Positions 14,344-22,327 of a stretch of 26,096 nucleotides of DNA are shown here, in pieces. The stretch lies in NCBI GenBank assembly GCA_031411235.1, contig JANOAR010000311.1, forward strand, positions 1 to 26,096. Direction: 5' to 3'. Within the stretch, counting starts at the first letter, position 1, and the number at the start of each line of letters is the position of its first letter. The notes below the pieces were generated by a model. That model was given only the letters and a program-made list of their open reading frames with translations, was not told the DNA's origin and did not search any database. The translations under genes were made by a program, and so were the position numbers. The DNA is from JANOAR01 sp031411235. GTDB taxonomy: Bacteria; Verrucomicrobiota; Verrucomicrobiia; Verrucomicrobiales; Verrucomicrobiaceae.

Positions 14344-15378
14344 ATGCATTACTTTCTCTGTGACGATGGCTGCGAGCCTTTCCTCCTCGATGAGCTGCGT
14401 CGCTGCTACCCGCAGCATCGCCACCATCAACACGCGCCGCGTTGGGTCACCAGCGACATGCCGCTGAGCGTGGCGGCATCGCCGTTGCTGGTTTTCTCGC
14501 GGCAGTGCCTGCCAGACGCGCTGGAGCACGAGGCGCAGTCGATTGGCGCGTGGAGCCAGGTACTGCTCGCGGCGGTGCTGGGTGTGCTGCCCGAGGGGCA
14601 ACCGTGGCGGCTGCACATTCTACCGCTTTATGGCGAAGGCACGGCGGGGCAGCATCGCTGTGAGTTGATCCGTGAGTCGCTGCGCGAGCGGTTGAAGAAG
14701 GTGCGCCGCGTACTGCTGCGTTCGCTGGAGGAGGGCATGGCACCGCTCACAGCCGAGCACTCGCTGGTGCAACTCTTCCTCACCGCGCCAGATCGCGGGC
14801 TGCTCTCGGTGGCGTCGGCACCGCTGGCTCATGCGTGCCGTGCGGTCATCTCATCGCACCCGCTTGGCGAGTTGCCCGTGGCGGTGGACAAGGCGGCTCC
14901 ATCGCGAGCTTTTGCCAAGTTGGTTGAAGCCGAATTGCGCCTCGGGCACGCCATTGCAACTGGTGAAACGGTCGTCGATCTGGGTGCCTCGCCGGGGAGC
15001 TGGAGCTACGTCGCACTGGAGCGCGGGGCGCACGTCACTGCCGTGGATCGCTCGCCACTGCGCGATGATCTGATGCAGCACCCGCGCCTCACCTTTCGAG
15101 CGACGGATGCTTTTAAATTCAAGCCCGATGTGTTGCCCGTGGACTGGCTCATCTGCGACGTCATCGCTGCGCCTGAGCGCAACATCGAGCTGCTGCTGCA
15201 ATGGGTGCGCGAGCGGCGGACGAGGAAGTTCATCGTCACGGTGAAGTTCAAAGGCCAAGCGGAGTATGCCTTGCTCGATGCCTTGAAAAATGAGATGCCA
15301 GCGCAGTGCTCCGAGCTGGGGCTCACGCGCTTGTGTGCGAATAAAAACGAGGCCTGTGCCTTCGGTGTGCTGAAGTGA
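14344..15378 (+). CDS. rlmM: RlmM-like 23S rRNA 2'-O-ribose methyltransferase (FtsJ/RrmJ fold)
   Basis: I chose the ATG at 14344, 20 bp after the glycosyltransferase; an in-frame ATG at 14314 would overlap that gene. The 344 residues are close to E. coli RlmM (366), which methylates C2498 of 23S rRNA. The N-terminal half is a THUMP-like RNA-binding region. The catalytic half has the SAM loop DLGASPGSWSY and the K-D-K-E set expected of FtsJ-fold methyltransferases: the lysine in SRAFAKLVEA, the aspartate in WLICDVIA, the lysine in FIVTVKFKG and the glutamate in NKNEACAFG. RlmM is mainly described from Gammaproteobacteria, so the exact rRNA target is less sure than the fold. Its stop codon directly abuts that of thiE on the other strand. 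Confidence 0.82.
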   Translation: MHYFLCDDGCEPFLLDELRRCYPQHRHHQHAPRWVTSDMPLSVAASPLLVFSRQCLPDALEHEAQSIGAWSQVLLAAVLGVLPEGQPWRLHILPLYGEGTAGQHRCELIRESLRERLKKVRRVLLRSLEEGMAPLTAEHSLVQLFLTAPDRGLLSVASAPLAHACRAVISSHPLGELPVAVDKAAPSRAFAKLVEAELRLGHAIATGETVVDLGASPGSWSYVALERGAHVTAVDRSPLRDDLMQHPRLTFRATDAFKFKPDVLPVDWLICDVIAAPERNIELLLQWVRERRTRKFIVTVKFKGQAEYALLDALKNEMPAQCSELGLTRLCANKNEACAFGVLK

Positions 15379-16047
15379 TCACGCCAGCACGGGCAGCGCT
15401 GCCTTCATATCACGCACGGCCTCGGCCACATCGTTGGCCACGAGGAAGTGCGACACCACCACCACGCGGCGAGCCCCGGCGGCTAGGATTTCCGGCAAGC
15501 GCGAGGGATTCACACCGCCAATGCAAAAGATAGGCACGGTGACATGGCGATGCACCTCGGCGATGTCCTGCAAACCGATGGGCGTGTAGTCGGGCTTGGT
15601 TCCCGTGGCATACAGCGGGCCGAAGCCGATGTAGTCCGCGCCCTCCGCCTGCGCAGCGATGGCTTGGGCGAGACTGTGGGTGGACTTGCCGATGAAACAC
15701 TGGCCGACGATGGCGCGAGCGCGGGCCACGGCATCGTCATCCTGGCCCACATGCACGCCTTCGCTGCCGATCTCGGCTGCGGCCTGCGGGTGGTCATTGA
15801 TCACCAGCGAAATGCCGGCGTCGCGAGTGATGGAGTGGACTTCGCGGCCCATGCGAATGATGTCCGCCGTGGCATGGCCCTTGGCACGGAGTTGTAAAAG
15901 ATCGACGCCGCCTGCGATGAGTGCCTGCGTCATGCTCGCGAGCTTGGCTGGCGTCACGTAGCCGAGGTCGAGGATGCCGTAGAGCTGGGCCGTGGCGAGC
16001 AGAGGGTGAGGGTGCGTGTTCAAAAGTGGCATGGGGTTGGCAGGCAT
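15379..16047 (-). CDS. thiE: Thiamine phosphate synthase
   Basis: ThiE couples HMP pyrophosphate with the thiazole phosphate to make thiamine phosphate in the cytoplasm. The 222-residue TIM barrel shows the family's landmarks in order: LLQLRAKG, LVINDHPQAA, GVHVGQDD, IGKSTHS, DYIGFGPLYATGTK and CIGGVN. These supply the pyrophosphate-binding and phosphate-binding loops. The length is normal; the first 20 residues before AQLYGI are a slightly long head, and a second Met at codon 6 is a possible start. No other thiamine gene or TPP riboswitch is visible in the 87 bp upstream. It converges head-on with the rlmM-like gene, with no intervening base between stop codons. Confidence 0.93.
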   Translation of the reverse strand: MPANPMPLLNTHPHPLLATAQLYGILDLGYVTPAKLASMTQALIAGGVDLLQLRAKGHATADIIRMGREVHSITRDAGISLVINDHPQAAAEIGSEGVHVGQDDDAVARARAIVGQCFIGKSTHSLAQAIAAQAEGADYIGFGPLYATGTKPDYTPIGLQDIAEVHRHVTVPIFCIGGVNPSRLPEILAAGARRVVVVSHFLVANDVAEAVRDMKAALPVLA

Positions 16048-16091
16048 TCAGTAGCCCGCCCTGTCGGTGCGTCCACCCCGCAACGTGGAGT

Positions 16092-16119
16092 TTGCATTGC
16101 GCATTGCGGCTCCTACAAT
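16092..16119 (+). promoter_or_regulatory. Candidate sigma70-type promoter for the 16135 lipoprotein gene
   Basis: TTGCAT (16092-16097) and TACAAT (16114-16119) are separated by 16 bp. The -10 box lies 15 bp before the ATG, implying a leader of only about ten bases. The -35 match is weak, so the -10 carries most of the support. Confidence 0.35.
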
Positions 16120-16134
16120 CCACCCCTTCACGCT

Positions 16135-16623
16135 ATGAATCTGCTGCGTCTTTTTTACCCCTGTCTCGCCTTCGTTGTCCCTCTGCTGACCTCATGCAAG
16201 AGTCCACTGCCCGATTCCGACGACTTGACGCGCTTCTACGAACAAGCGGAACAGCTCGCCAAGCACGACATTCATCTGCTCGACGGCCAGCTCGCCGCAG
16301 GTCAGATCACCCAAATCGAGTACACCCAAAGGAAGGAAGCGATCCTCGGTAACATTCAACGCCGAGCCGTGGATGCTGCCTGGACTCAGCACCAGATGCG
16401 TGAGTCCGAGCGCAAAGCCATGGGCCTACCCACGCCCGATGCGCCGCAGGAAATCTCTGTGCCTCAAGGCGATTCATTGCCCACAGGCAGCGAGCGGCGC
16501 GCCTTCAACTCGGGCGACCAGACGCTCGGCAGCAATGGCAACCCCCAGGCGGTGAAGGAGTTCTTCCGAGGCTTCCGACCTGGTGGCAACGTCAAGGGAA
16601 ACACAAGTCGCGGGAATTTTTGA
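16135..16623 (+). CDS. Small lipoprotein of unknown function
   Basis: The start at 16135 gives a lipoprotein signal: MNLLRLFYPCLAFVVPLLTSCK, with lipobox LTSC and the lipidated cysteine at residue 21. An upstream extension of the frame would bury this signal, so it is rejected. The 162-residue product then has a short charged helical region (residues 30-110, with YEQAEQLAKHD and the repeated QITQIEYTQRKEAIL pattern) and a polar, glycine/asparagine-rich tail. Proteins of this shape are common envelope components, but I recognise no specific family. It is divergent from thiE; the region between holds the candidate promoter. The downstream acyltransferase follows after 45 bp. Confidence 0.8.
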   Translation: MNLLRLFYPCLAFVVPLLTSCKSPLPDSDDLTRFYEQAEQLAKHDIHLLDGQLAAGQITQIEYTQRKEAILGNIQRRAVDAAWTQHQMRESERKAMGLPTPDAPQEISVPQGDSLPTGSERRAFNSGDQTLGSNGNPQAVKEFFRGFRPGGNVKGNTSRGNF

Positions 16624-16668
16624 TCGTCTTGCACAAGCTTATAACTCCATCCTCCACGACCCACAGCC

Positions 16669-17325
16669 TTGGCTAAGCTCCGCATCCGCAACGCTGGTCG
16701 CTACCTCTCCTGGCTGGTGCGCGGCCTCTCCGCGTCACTGCGCTACGACGTCATCGACCACGCGGGTGTGCTTACCGCGCAGCCGCGCCAGCCCGTCATC
16801 TGGGCCTTCTGGCACAATCGTTTGTTGACCGTGCCCTACCTCAAGCAACGCTGGTTCCCACATCTGCGCGGCTGCGTGCTCACCAGCCCCAGCGGCGATG
16901 GGCAGATCATTGCCGACGTGTGCGCCGCGTTTGATCTCGAAGCGGCGCGGGGCTCCAGTTCCAAGCCCGAGAAAGGCATGAGCGCCCTCATCAAACTGGC
17001 TGAAAAAGCTCGCGCTGGCTTCGACATCGGCATCACCCCCGACGGCCCACGCGGCCCCTGCTACGCGCTCCATCCTGGGCTCATCAAGCTGGCTCAGCTC
17101 ACTGGCTTGCCGATCATGCCCGTGCATGTGCAGCTCGATCGGCCCTGGTGTTTTCGCACCTGGGATCGCTTCCAAGTGCCCCGCCCCTTCAGTCGCGCCC
17201 GCATCATCCTCGGCGACCTCATCCGCGTGCCGCGCAAGCTCACCGAGGCAGAGTTCGAGCAGCATCGCGCAGGCCTAGAGGCAGCGCTGCGAGCAGGTGC
17301 GGTGGATGGGCTGGGCAATCCCTGA
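16669..17325 (+). CDS. DUF374 / lysophospholipid-acyltransferase-family protein
   Basis: The 218-residue protein matches the DUF374 family, relatives of the lipid A lauroyl/myristoyl acyltransferases. FWHNRLL carries the H-x4-D-like motif region, TSPSGDGQIIAD and RGSSSKPEKGMSAL follow, and ITPDGPRGP is the hallmark of the family. It probably transfers an acyl chain onto an outer-membrane lipid precursor at the cytoplasmic membrane; the substrate is inferred from the family. The start is a TTG giving MAKLRIRNAGRYL; no ATG or better-placed GTG precedes the conserved part, so the exact start is uncertain. It lies between a lipoprotein gene and PBP2, in keeping with an envelope role. Confidence 0.85.
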   Translation: MAKLRIRNAGRYLSWLVRGLSASLRYDVIDHAGVLTAQPRQPVIWAFWHNRLLTVPYLKQRWFPHLRGCVLTSPSGDGQIIADVCAAFDLEAARGSSSKPEKGMSALIKLAEKARAGFDIGITPDGPRGPCYALHPGLIKLAQLTGLPIMPVHVQLDRPWCFRTWDRFQVPRPFSRARIILGDLIRVPRKLTEAEFEQHRAGLEAALRAGAVDGLGNP

Positions 17326-17378
17326 TCGTATTCCCCTCGCTTGACCTCGGCCCGCCGTGGCAGCACCATGTGCCCTTT

Positions 17379-19421
17379 ATGATCGGCCTTCACCGCTACT
17401 TCGCCCTGCTCCTTCTCGTCCCGTTTGCTCTGCCGCCACTCGCCGCGCAGGACTTGGCCAAAGTCGAAACAGCCGTGCCTGCCGCTGCCGACGATGCTCC
17501 ACTCCCACCCCAGCCCAGCGTCGCCGCCTCAGTGCTCACCGATAAAAATGCGCGTGCGCTGCGGCTCAGCATCCCCGCTCCACGCGGGCAGATTGTCGAT
17601 CGCAACGGCATCCCCTTTGCCCAAAATAAGGTCGTCTATTACCTCGCGCTGAACTTCCCCACGCTGAAGCCCGCCACGCCCGAGCGTATCCTCGCCTTCG
17701 CCCATGAGCGCATCACCAGCGCCAATACCCTGCTCGGCAAGACCTGGAGCCTGCCCGACGCCAAGCTCCTCCAGCACTACCAGTATCGTCGCTGGCTGCC
17801 ACTCGCCTTCTCCACCATAGGGCCGCACATCGCAGGGCTGACCGAGGAAGAACTCGAAAAAGTAAAACCCCTGCTCGACCAAGGCCTGCTCTTGCAGCCC
17901 GCCTACATGCGCTTTTACCCCAAGCACTCCAGCGCCTGCCACCTCATCGGCTACACCGGCATGACGCGCCCCTTGCCACTGGGCGTTATCGTCGAGGGCG
18001 ACCCCTTGTTCCAAGAGCCCGAAGGCCGCTCCGGCTTGGAGGCGAAATTCGACGCCCGACTCAAAGGCACGCCTGGCAGCATCAACCTGCTCTTCGACCC
18101 CAATGGCAAAGAGTTGCACCGCGAGATCCTGCGCAACCCCGTCCCTGGGCACAACGTCGTCACCACCCTCGACTACAACATGCAAAGTTACGCCGAGTCC
18201 GCGCTGAAAAGACATGCCTCACGCGGCGGTGCGATGGTCATCATGGACGTGCGCAACGGAGCTGTGCTCGCCATGGCCTCGAACCCCATGTTTGACCTCA
18301 ATGACTTCATCCCCGGCATCCCCGAGGCTGAATTCCTCGCGCTCAATACCAACGTGCTCACCCCGCTGCTCGGACGCGCCTTCCAGAGCGCCTACCCACC
18401 CGCGTCCACCTTCAAAATTGTCTCCGCGCTCGCCGCGCTCGAAAGCGGAGCCGTCACCAGTTCCACCGCCTTTGACTGCGACACCGTTTTCCAAATCGGC
18501 GACCGCGCCTTCCACAACCATAGCAAAAATGACGAAGGCCCCATGAACGTCATCACCGCCATCAAGCGCTCCTGCAACACTTGGTTCTACCAGGCCGGGC
18601 TCGCCACTGGCTCCGGCCCCGTCGTCGCCATGGCCCAGCGCATGGGCTTCGGCGAGCGCACTGGCTTACCCATCAGCGAGGAGCCCGGCTTCATGCCTAC
18701 CGACGCCATCACCCAGGCCAAGCTCGGACACAAAATCCTCGGCGGCGACCTCGCCAATATCTGCATCGGCCAGGGCATGGTGCTCGCCAGCCCCCTGCAA
18801 GTCGCCCAGTGCATGGCCACCCTCGCCGACGGCACCAACATGCCGCAAGTGCGCCTCGTCCAGCAAGTCCAGGACGTGCATGACCACATCGTCGATGCCT
18901 ACCCACCCGCCGTGCGGCGGCGCGTCGATCTCAAACCCGACGCCCGCGACGCCGTCATCCGTGGCATGGTCGCCGTCGTCTCCGGCGAAGGCGGCACCGG
19001 GCACAACGCCGCCATCAAGCACGCGCAAATCGCTGGCAAGACAGGCACCGGGCAATGGAAAGTGTACGAAGACAATCCCGACAAAAATCGCAACCTCGCC
19101 TGGTTCGCCGGCTTCCTGCCCGCCAATAATCCCGTCTTCTCCTTCGCCGTTCTTTATGAGGGCTCCCCTGGCGAAAGAGTGGGCGGTGGAGCCATCGCCG
19201 CACCCATCGTCGAAGAGGTCTTCAACAAAATTTACGAAAACGCCCCGCCCGATGATCCCCTCATCGCCGCCAGCAAAGACATTCCCAAAGCCATCGAAGT
19301 CGATGAAGGCACCACCGACGGCGTCACCCCCGCCGCCGAGCAAGTAGCGCCCCCGCCTCCCCCGCCACCTGAACCCAAGCGTGGCTTTGGCGGCTTCCTC
19401 AAGAAGCTCTTTGGGCGCTAG
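17379..19421 (+). CDS. mrdA: Penicillin-binding protein 2 (peptidoglycan D,D-transpeptidase)
   Basis: This is a class B PBP that crosslinks peptidoglycan during cell elongation. The start at 17379 gives an N-terminal hydrophobic segment (residues 7-21) followed by LAAQD. The dimerisation domain (IPAPRGQIVDRNG) and the transpeptidase domain follow, with all three catalytic motifs: S343-TFK, S398-C-N400 and K554-T-G. The total of 680 residues is typical. Two features are less usual: the hydrophobic N-terminus ends like a signal-peptidase site, and the C-terminus has a run of seven prolines then a basic amphipathic tail (KRGFGGFLKKLFGR). PBP2 normally partners RodA, MreC and MreD; none is nearby. 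The hairpin element copy B begins 25 bp after the stop. Confidence 0.92.
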   Translation: MIGLHRYFALLLLVPFALPPLAAQDLAKVETAVPAAADDAPLPPQPSVAASVLTDKNARALRLSIPAPRGQIVDRNGIPFAQNKVVYYLALNFPTLKPATPERILAFAHERITSANTLLGKTWSLPDAKLLQHYQYRRWLPLAFSTIGPHIAGLTEEELEKVKPLLDQGLLLQPAYMRFYPKHSSACHLIGYTGMTRPLPLGVIVEGDPLFQEPEGRSGLEAKFDARLKGTPGSINLLFDPNGKELHREILRNPVPGHNVVTTLDYNMQSYAESALKRHASRGGAMVIMDVRNGAVLAMASNPMFDLNDFIPGIPEAEFLALNTNVLTPLLGRAFQSAYPPASTFKIVSALAALESGAVTSSTAFDCDTVFQIGDRAFHNHSKNDEGPMNVITAIKRSCNTWFYQAGLATGSGPVVAMAQRMGFGERTGLPISEEPGFMPTDAITQAKLGHKILGGDLANICIGQGMVLASPLQVAQCMATLADGTNMPQVRLVQQVQDVHDHIVDAYPPAVRRRVDLKPDARDAVIRGMVAVVSGEGGTGHNAAIKHAQIAGKTGTGQWKVYEDNPDKNRNLAWFAGFLPANNPVFSFAVLYEGSPGERVGGGAIAAPIVEEVFNKIYENAPPDDPLIAASKDIPKAIEVDEGTTDGVTPAAEQVAPPPPPPPEPKRGFGGFLKKLFGR

Positions 19422-19445
19422 ATGCATGGGCATGACAGGCGTGGA

Positions 19446-19594
19446 GCAAAGCGGGAGAGGGACAAGGAAAAAGGAATATGGAATAAGGGGAATGCCTTCG
19501 GGTGTGCTCTTCGTGCCTGGGCTGTGGTTATGAATTCAAGCGCGAAGCCACTCCCCATATTCCATATTCCTTTTTCCTTGTCCCTCCGACAGCT
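19446..19594. repeat. Intergenic hairpin element, copy B
   Basis: The arms at 19458-19492 and 19551-19585 are inverted repeats of 35 bp with two mismatches. They are built of heptamers (GGGACAA, GGAAAAA, GGAATAT, GGAATAA). The core holds the same TGCCTTCGGGTGTGCTCTTCG and ATTCAAGCGCGAAGCC blocks as copy A in the same plus-strand orientation. The outer ends are swapped: GCAAAGCG is now on the left (19446-19453) and TCCCTCCGACAGCT on the right (19581-19594). The element fills the space between PBP2 and the pseudouridine synthase and stays open in the latter's frame. Confidence 0.82.
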
Positions 19595-19610
19595 AATTGC
19601 CCCCAGACAA

Positions 19611-20342
19611 ATGCCGACTCCACCACCACGTCATGGCCTCGCACGCACACTTTCCAAGCTCGGCATCTGCTCGCGCAGCGCCGCCGCCAAGGCCATCGCC
19701 GCTGGCCGCGTCACCGTGAATGGCGTCGTGCGCCGGAACCCCGAATGGCCCGTCGTCCTGGGCCAAGACATCCTCGTCCTCGATGGGCAGCCGCAGGTCG
19801 CCGAGGCCAAAGTGTATATCATGCTCAACAAACCTCGCGGGCTCGTGACAACCACCGCCGATGAAAAAGGCCGCGCCACCGTGATGCAGTGTTTGCAAGG
19901 CTCCGGCCTGCCGCTGTTGCACGCCGTCGGCAGGCTCGACCAAGCCAGCGAAGGCTTGCTGCTCTTCACCAACGACACCGCATGGGCCGCAGGCATCACT
20001 GCACCCGAGGCCCACCTGGAGAAGATTTACCACGTACAAATCGACGGCGTCGCAGACACAGCGATGCTGGCAAAAATGGTCACTGGCAGCCGCGATAGCG
20101 AAGGCCACCTGTTAAAAGCCAAGCGTGCTACTTTGCTGCGCACCGGAGAGAAAAATAGCTGGCTCGAAGTCACGCTCGACGAAGGACGCAACCGCCACAT
20201 CCGCAAGCTGCTAGAAGCCCTCGGCAACGAAGTGCTGCGCCTGCTGCGCGTGGGCATCGGCACGCTGCCCCTCGGCGAACTGGCCAAAGGGCAGTGGCGG
20301 CACCTAACCGCAAAAGAAGTGCGGCAACTTGGCAAGCCATGA
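19611..20342 (+). CDS. RsuA/RluB/E/F-family pseudouridine synthase
   Basis: The enzyme isomerises a specific uridine in rRNA. I use the ATG at 19611 because it gives MPTPPPRHGLARTLSKLG and an N-terminal S4 RNA-binding domain (residues about 9-55, CSRSAAAKAIAAGRVTVNG). Upstream, the frame runs through the hairpin element and does not look coding. The catalytic domain begins at YIMLNKPRGLVTT and has the family motif GRLDQASEGLLLF, which contains the nucleophilic aspartate, then LEKIYHV and NRHIRKLLEALG. The 243-residue length is standard. The target (16S U516 or one of the 23S sites) cannot be told; the NRHIRK segment differs from the more common NRQVRR. Confidence 0.9.
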   Translation: MPTPPPRHGLARTLSKLGICSRSAAAKAIAAGRVTVNGVVRRNPEWPVVLGQDILVLDGQPQVAEAKVYIMLNKPRGLVTTTADEKGRATVMQCLQGSGLPLLHAVGRLDQASEGLLLFTNDTAWAAGITAPEAHLEKIYHVQIDGVADTAMLAKMVTGSRDSEGHLLKAKRATLLRTGEKNSWLEVTLDEGRNRHIRKLLEALGNEVLRLLRVGIGTLPLGELAKGQWRHLTAKEVRQLGKP

Positions 20343-20435
20343 GACGCCTGCCCATCTCATAGAGCTAGCATCTCTTTGCCTTCCATTGGCAAAAAGCCAT
20401 TGCAAGCGCCGCACACTCCCGAAATAGTGCGACCC

Positions 20436-20981
20436 ATGTTGCACTTCCTCACCGCACTCTTGAGTCGTCCTGCCACCCTCGCTCGCCTCAGCCTTGGCAT
20501 CGCATCACTGCTGTCCCTCGCCTCCTGCAAAAGCACCAAGGGAACCGCGAGCAGCGACTCCCTCTACGCCTCGAACCACAGTGGTGGCGACGGCGGCTAC
20601 CGCCCCTACACGGGTGCCCAAGGCGGCACCGTCCAAGCCACCGGGCATCCCCAGTACGAGCAAGCCGTGCCACCCCCGCCACCCGGCTATGAGCTGCCCA
20701 AAGAAGTCGTCAGCACCCCTCCGCCAGCACCCAAGAAAAGCGTCGCCAGCAGTTCGCCCCCCAAGAAATCCACCAGCAGCGGCACTTCCACCAAGGCAAA
20801 AACGACCAGCACCGCCGCAAAGAAAAAGCCCACCAGCACCAGTGGCAGCTACACCGTCGTCAAGGGCGACACTCTCTATGGCCTCGCCTTGCGCAAGCAC
20901 ACCACTGTCGCCAAAATCAAAGCCGCTAGCGGTATCTCCAGCGACAAACTCAGCATCGGCCAAAAGCTGCGCATCCCTTAG
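20436..20981 (+). CDS. LysM-domain lipoprotein
   Basis: With the start at 20436 the product has a lipoprotein signal with lipobox LASC and lipidation at C31. A low-complexity linker rich in P, S, T and K (about residues 60-137) follows; its lysine-serine-threonine repeats suggest an extended cell-wall-spanning region. A single C-terminal LysM motif (about 138-181, YTVVKGDTLYGLA and LSIGQKLRIP) binds N-acetylglucosamine-containing glycan, so the protein likely tethers the outer membrane to peptidoglycan. It is 181 residues long. An in-frame ATG 60 bp upstream would push the signal inside the chain and is rejected. There is no attached hydrolase domain, so the role may be structural. Confidence 0.88.
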   Translation: MLHFLTALLSRPATLARLSLGIASLLSLASCKSTKGTASSDSLYASNHSGGDGGYRPYTGAQGGTVQATGHPQYEQAVPPPPPGYELPKEVVSTPPPAPKKSVASSSPPKKSTSSGTSTKAKTTSTAAKKKPTSTSGSYTVVKGDTLYGLALRKHTTVAKIKAASGISSDKLSIGQKLRIP

Positions 20982-21014
20982 CCTGAATAGGGTTCAAGCG
21001 CGTATTCCCCCCTG

Positions 21015-21671
21015 ATGTTACAGCTCATTCAACAGCTCATCTTTGACCTCGGCAACCCCGCGCCCACGCCGCCATTGCCAGAGCCCAAGGCCAACCCCGT
21101 CGCGCTGCCCAAGGAGGCTGCCCCACCCCTCGCAGAGTCCAGCTCCTCCCCGCCAAGCCAAGCCCATGGCCGAGCCCCCGAGCTAGAGGCCCAGTGCCAC
21201 CAGTTACTCAGCCGCCTCGGCATCCTCACTGGCCACGACACCCTCACCGTCGAGTGGAATGCCCGCCTGCGCAGCACCGCAGGCTATGCCCGCTACCCCG
21301 CCTGGACGATCGAGCTAAACCCCAGGCTCCAGCAATTCCCCGGCGAGTCAGATCGCACGCTGCGCCACGAGTTGGCCCACCTCATCGCCTACCACCGCGC
21401 CGGACGCCGCCGCATCGAGCCCCATGGCAACGAATGGCGACGCGCCTGTGCCGACCTCGGCATCCCCAACGAATCCCCTAAGCACCGCCTGCCCCTGCCT
21501 CGCAACACCATCGCACGCGGCTACGCCTACCAGTGCCCCAACTGCAAAACCATCATCCACCGCGTCCGCCCCTTCAAGCACCCCTCCGCCTGCCTCACCT
21601 GCTGCCGCAAGCACGCTGGCGGCAACTTTGAACCCAGCTTCAAATTCGTCCGTGTCGTCAGCGAGGCATGA
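21015..21671 (+). CDS. SprT-like zinc metalloprotease
   Basis: The 218-residue protein has a proline/serine-rich head (residues 15-55), then a SprT-like domain with the zinc site HELAH (118-122) and third histidine H137 in EPHGNEW. A C-terminal zinc ribbon follows (C174-x2-C177 and C193-x2-C196). SprT/Spartan relatives act on DNA-protein crosslinks in eukaryotes; bacterial roles are poorly defined. Catalytic glutamate E119 is present, so activity is plausible. The long N-terminal linker is unusual for bacterial SprT, which normally starts near the domain. It is separated by about 30 bp from the LysM gene and 48 bp from the UPF0114 gene. Confidence 0.85.
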   Translation: MLQLIQQLIFDLGNPAPTPPLPEPKANPVALPKEAAPPLAESSSSPPSQAHGRAPELEAQCHQLLSRLGILTGHDTLTVEWNARLRSTAGYARYPAWTIELNPRLQQFPGESDRTLRHELAHLIAYHRAGRRRIEPHGNEWRRACADLGIPNESPKHRLPLPRNTIARGYAYQCPNCKTIIHRVRPFKHPSACLTCCRKHAGGNFEPSFKFVRVVSEA

Positions 21672-21719
21672 CGATGAGCTGGGCCGCAGAGTCCCCCTTT
21701 CCGCCCCCAAACATTCCCC

Positions 21720-22250
21720 ATGACAGAACCCGACAAACCCAAGTTCCATACCAGCGTCAGCAGCCTCATCTTCCTCAGCCGTTGGCTCCAGGCTCCACTC
21801 TACTTTGGCCTCATCGTAGCCCAGGGAGTTTATGTGTATCACTTCATGATCGAGCTATGGCATCTGGTCGCCACCATGACGACCATCGAGGAAGCCGACA
21901 TCATGCTAGCCGTGCTCGGCCTCATTGACGTCGTTATGATCGCCAATCTCCTCATCATGGTCATCGTCGGCGGCTACGAAACCTTCGTCTCCCGGCTGAA
22001 CCTAGAAGGTCATTCCGACAAGCCAGAGTGGCTCTCGCATGTGAATGCTGGCGTCCTCAAGGTCAAGCTCGCCACCGCCCTCATCGGCATCTCATCCATC
22101 CATTTGCTCAAGACCTTCATCGACATCGAACACCAAACGGACAAGGCCATGCTGTGGCAGGTCATCATTCACATGACCTTCGTGGTATCCGCCTTGATGC
22201 TCGCCTGGACTGACAAAGTCAGCTCCCGCCCCCACAGCGAAGAACACTGA
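21720..22250 (+). CDS. UPF0114 (YqhA-type) inner-membrane protein
   Basis: A 176-residue integral membrane protein of the UPF0114/YqhA family, recognisable by FLSRWLQAPLYFGL, IDVVMIANLLIMVIVGGYE, VNAGVLKVKLATALIGISS and IHLLKTFID. Four hydrophobic segments are visible (about 22-40, 62-85, 109-130 and 142-162). The family is widespread and conserved, but its biochemical role is not established. The length matches the family. No signal peptide is needed, as the first segment acts as the membrane start. Neighbours give no functional hint. Confidence 0.9.
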   Translation: MTEPDKPKFHTSVSSLIFLSRWLQAPLYFGLIVAQGVYVYHFMIELWHLVATMTTIEEADIMLAVLGLIDVVMIANLLIMVIVGGYETFVSRLNLEGHSDKPEWLSHVNAGVLKVKLATALIGISSIHLLKTFIDIEHQTDKAMLWQVIIHMTFVVSALMLAWTDKVSSRPHSEEH

Positions 22251-22327
22251 GGCGTGCCCGCCACAAGCGGCTAGCCATTGGCCCATTTAAAATCCGCGTT
22301 GAACCCCATTCCCTATCCCCATTTCCG

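Noticed and set aside
19422..19610. Upstream extension of the pseudouridine synthase through the hairpin element.
   Set aside because: The frame merely stays open across the repeat; the translated stretch is repeat-derived and unlike the family, while the S4 domain begins just after the ATG at 19611.
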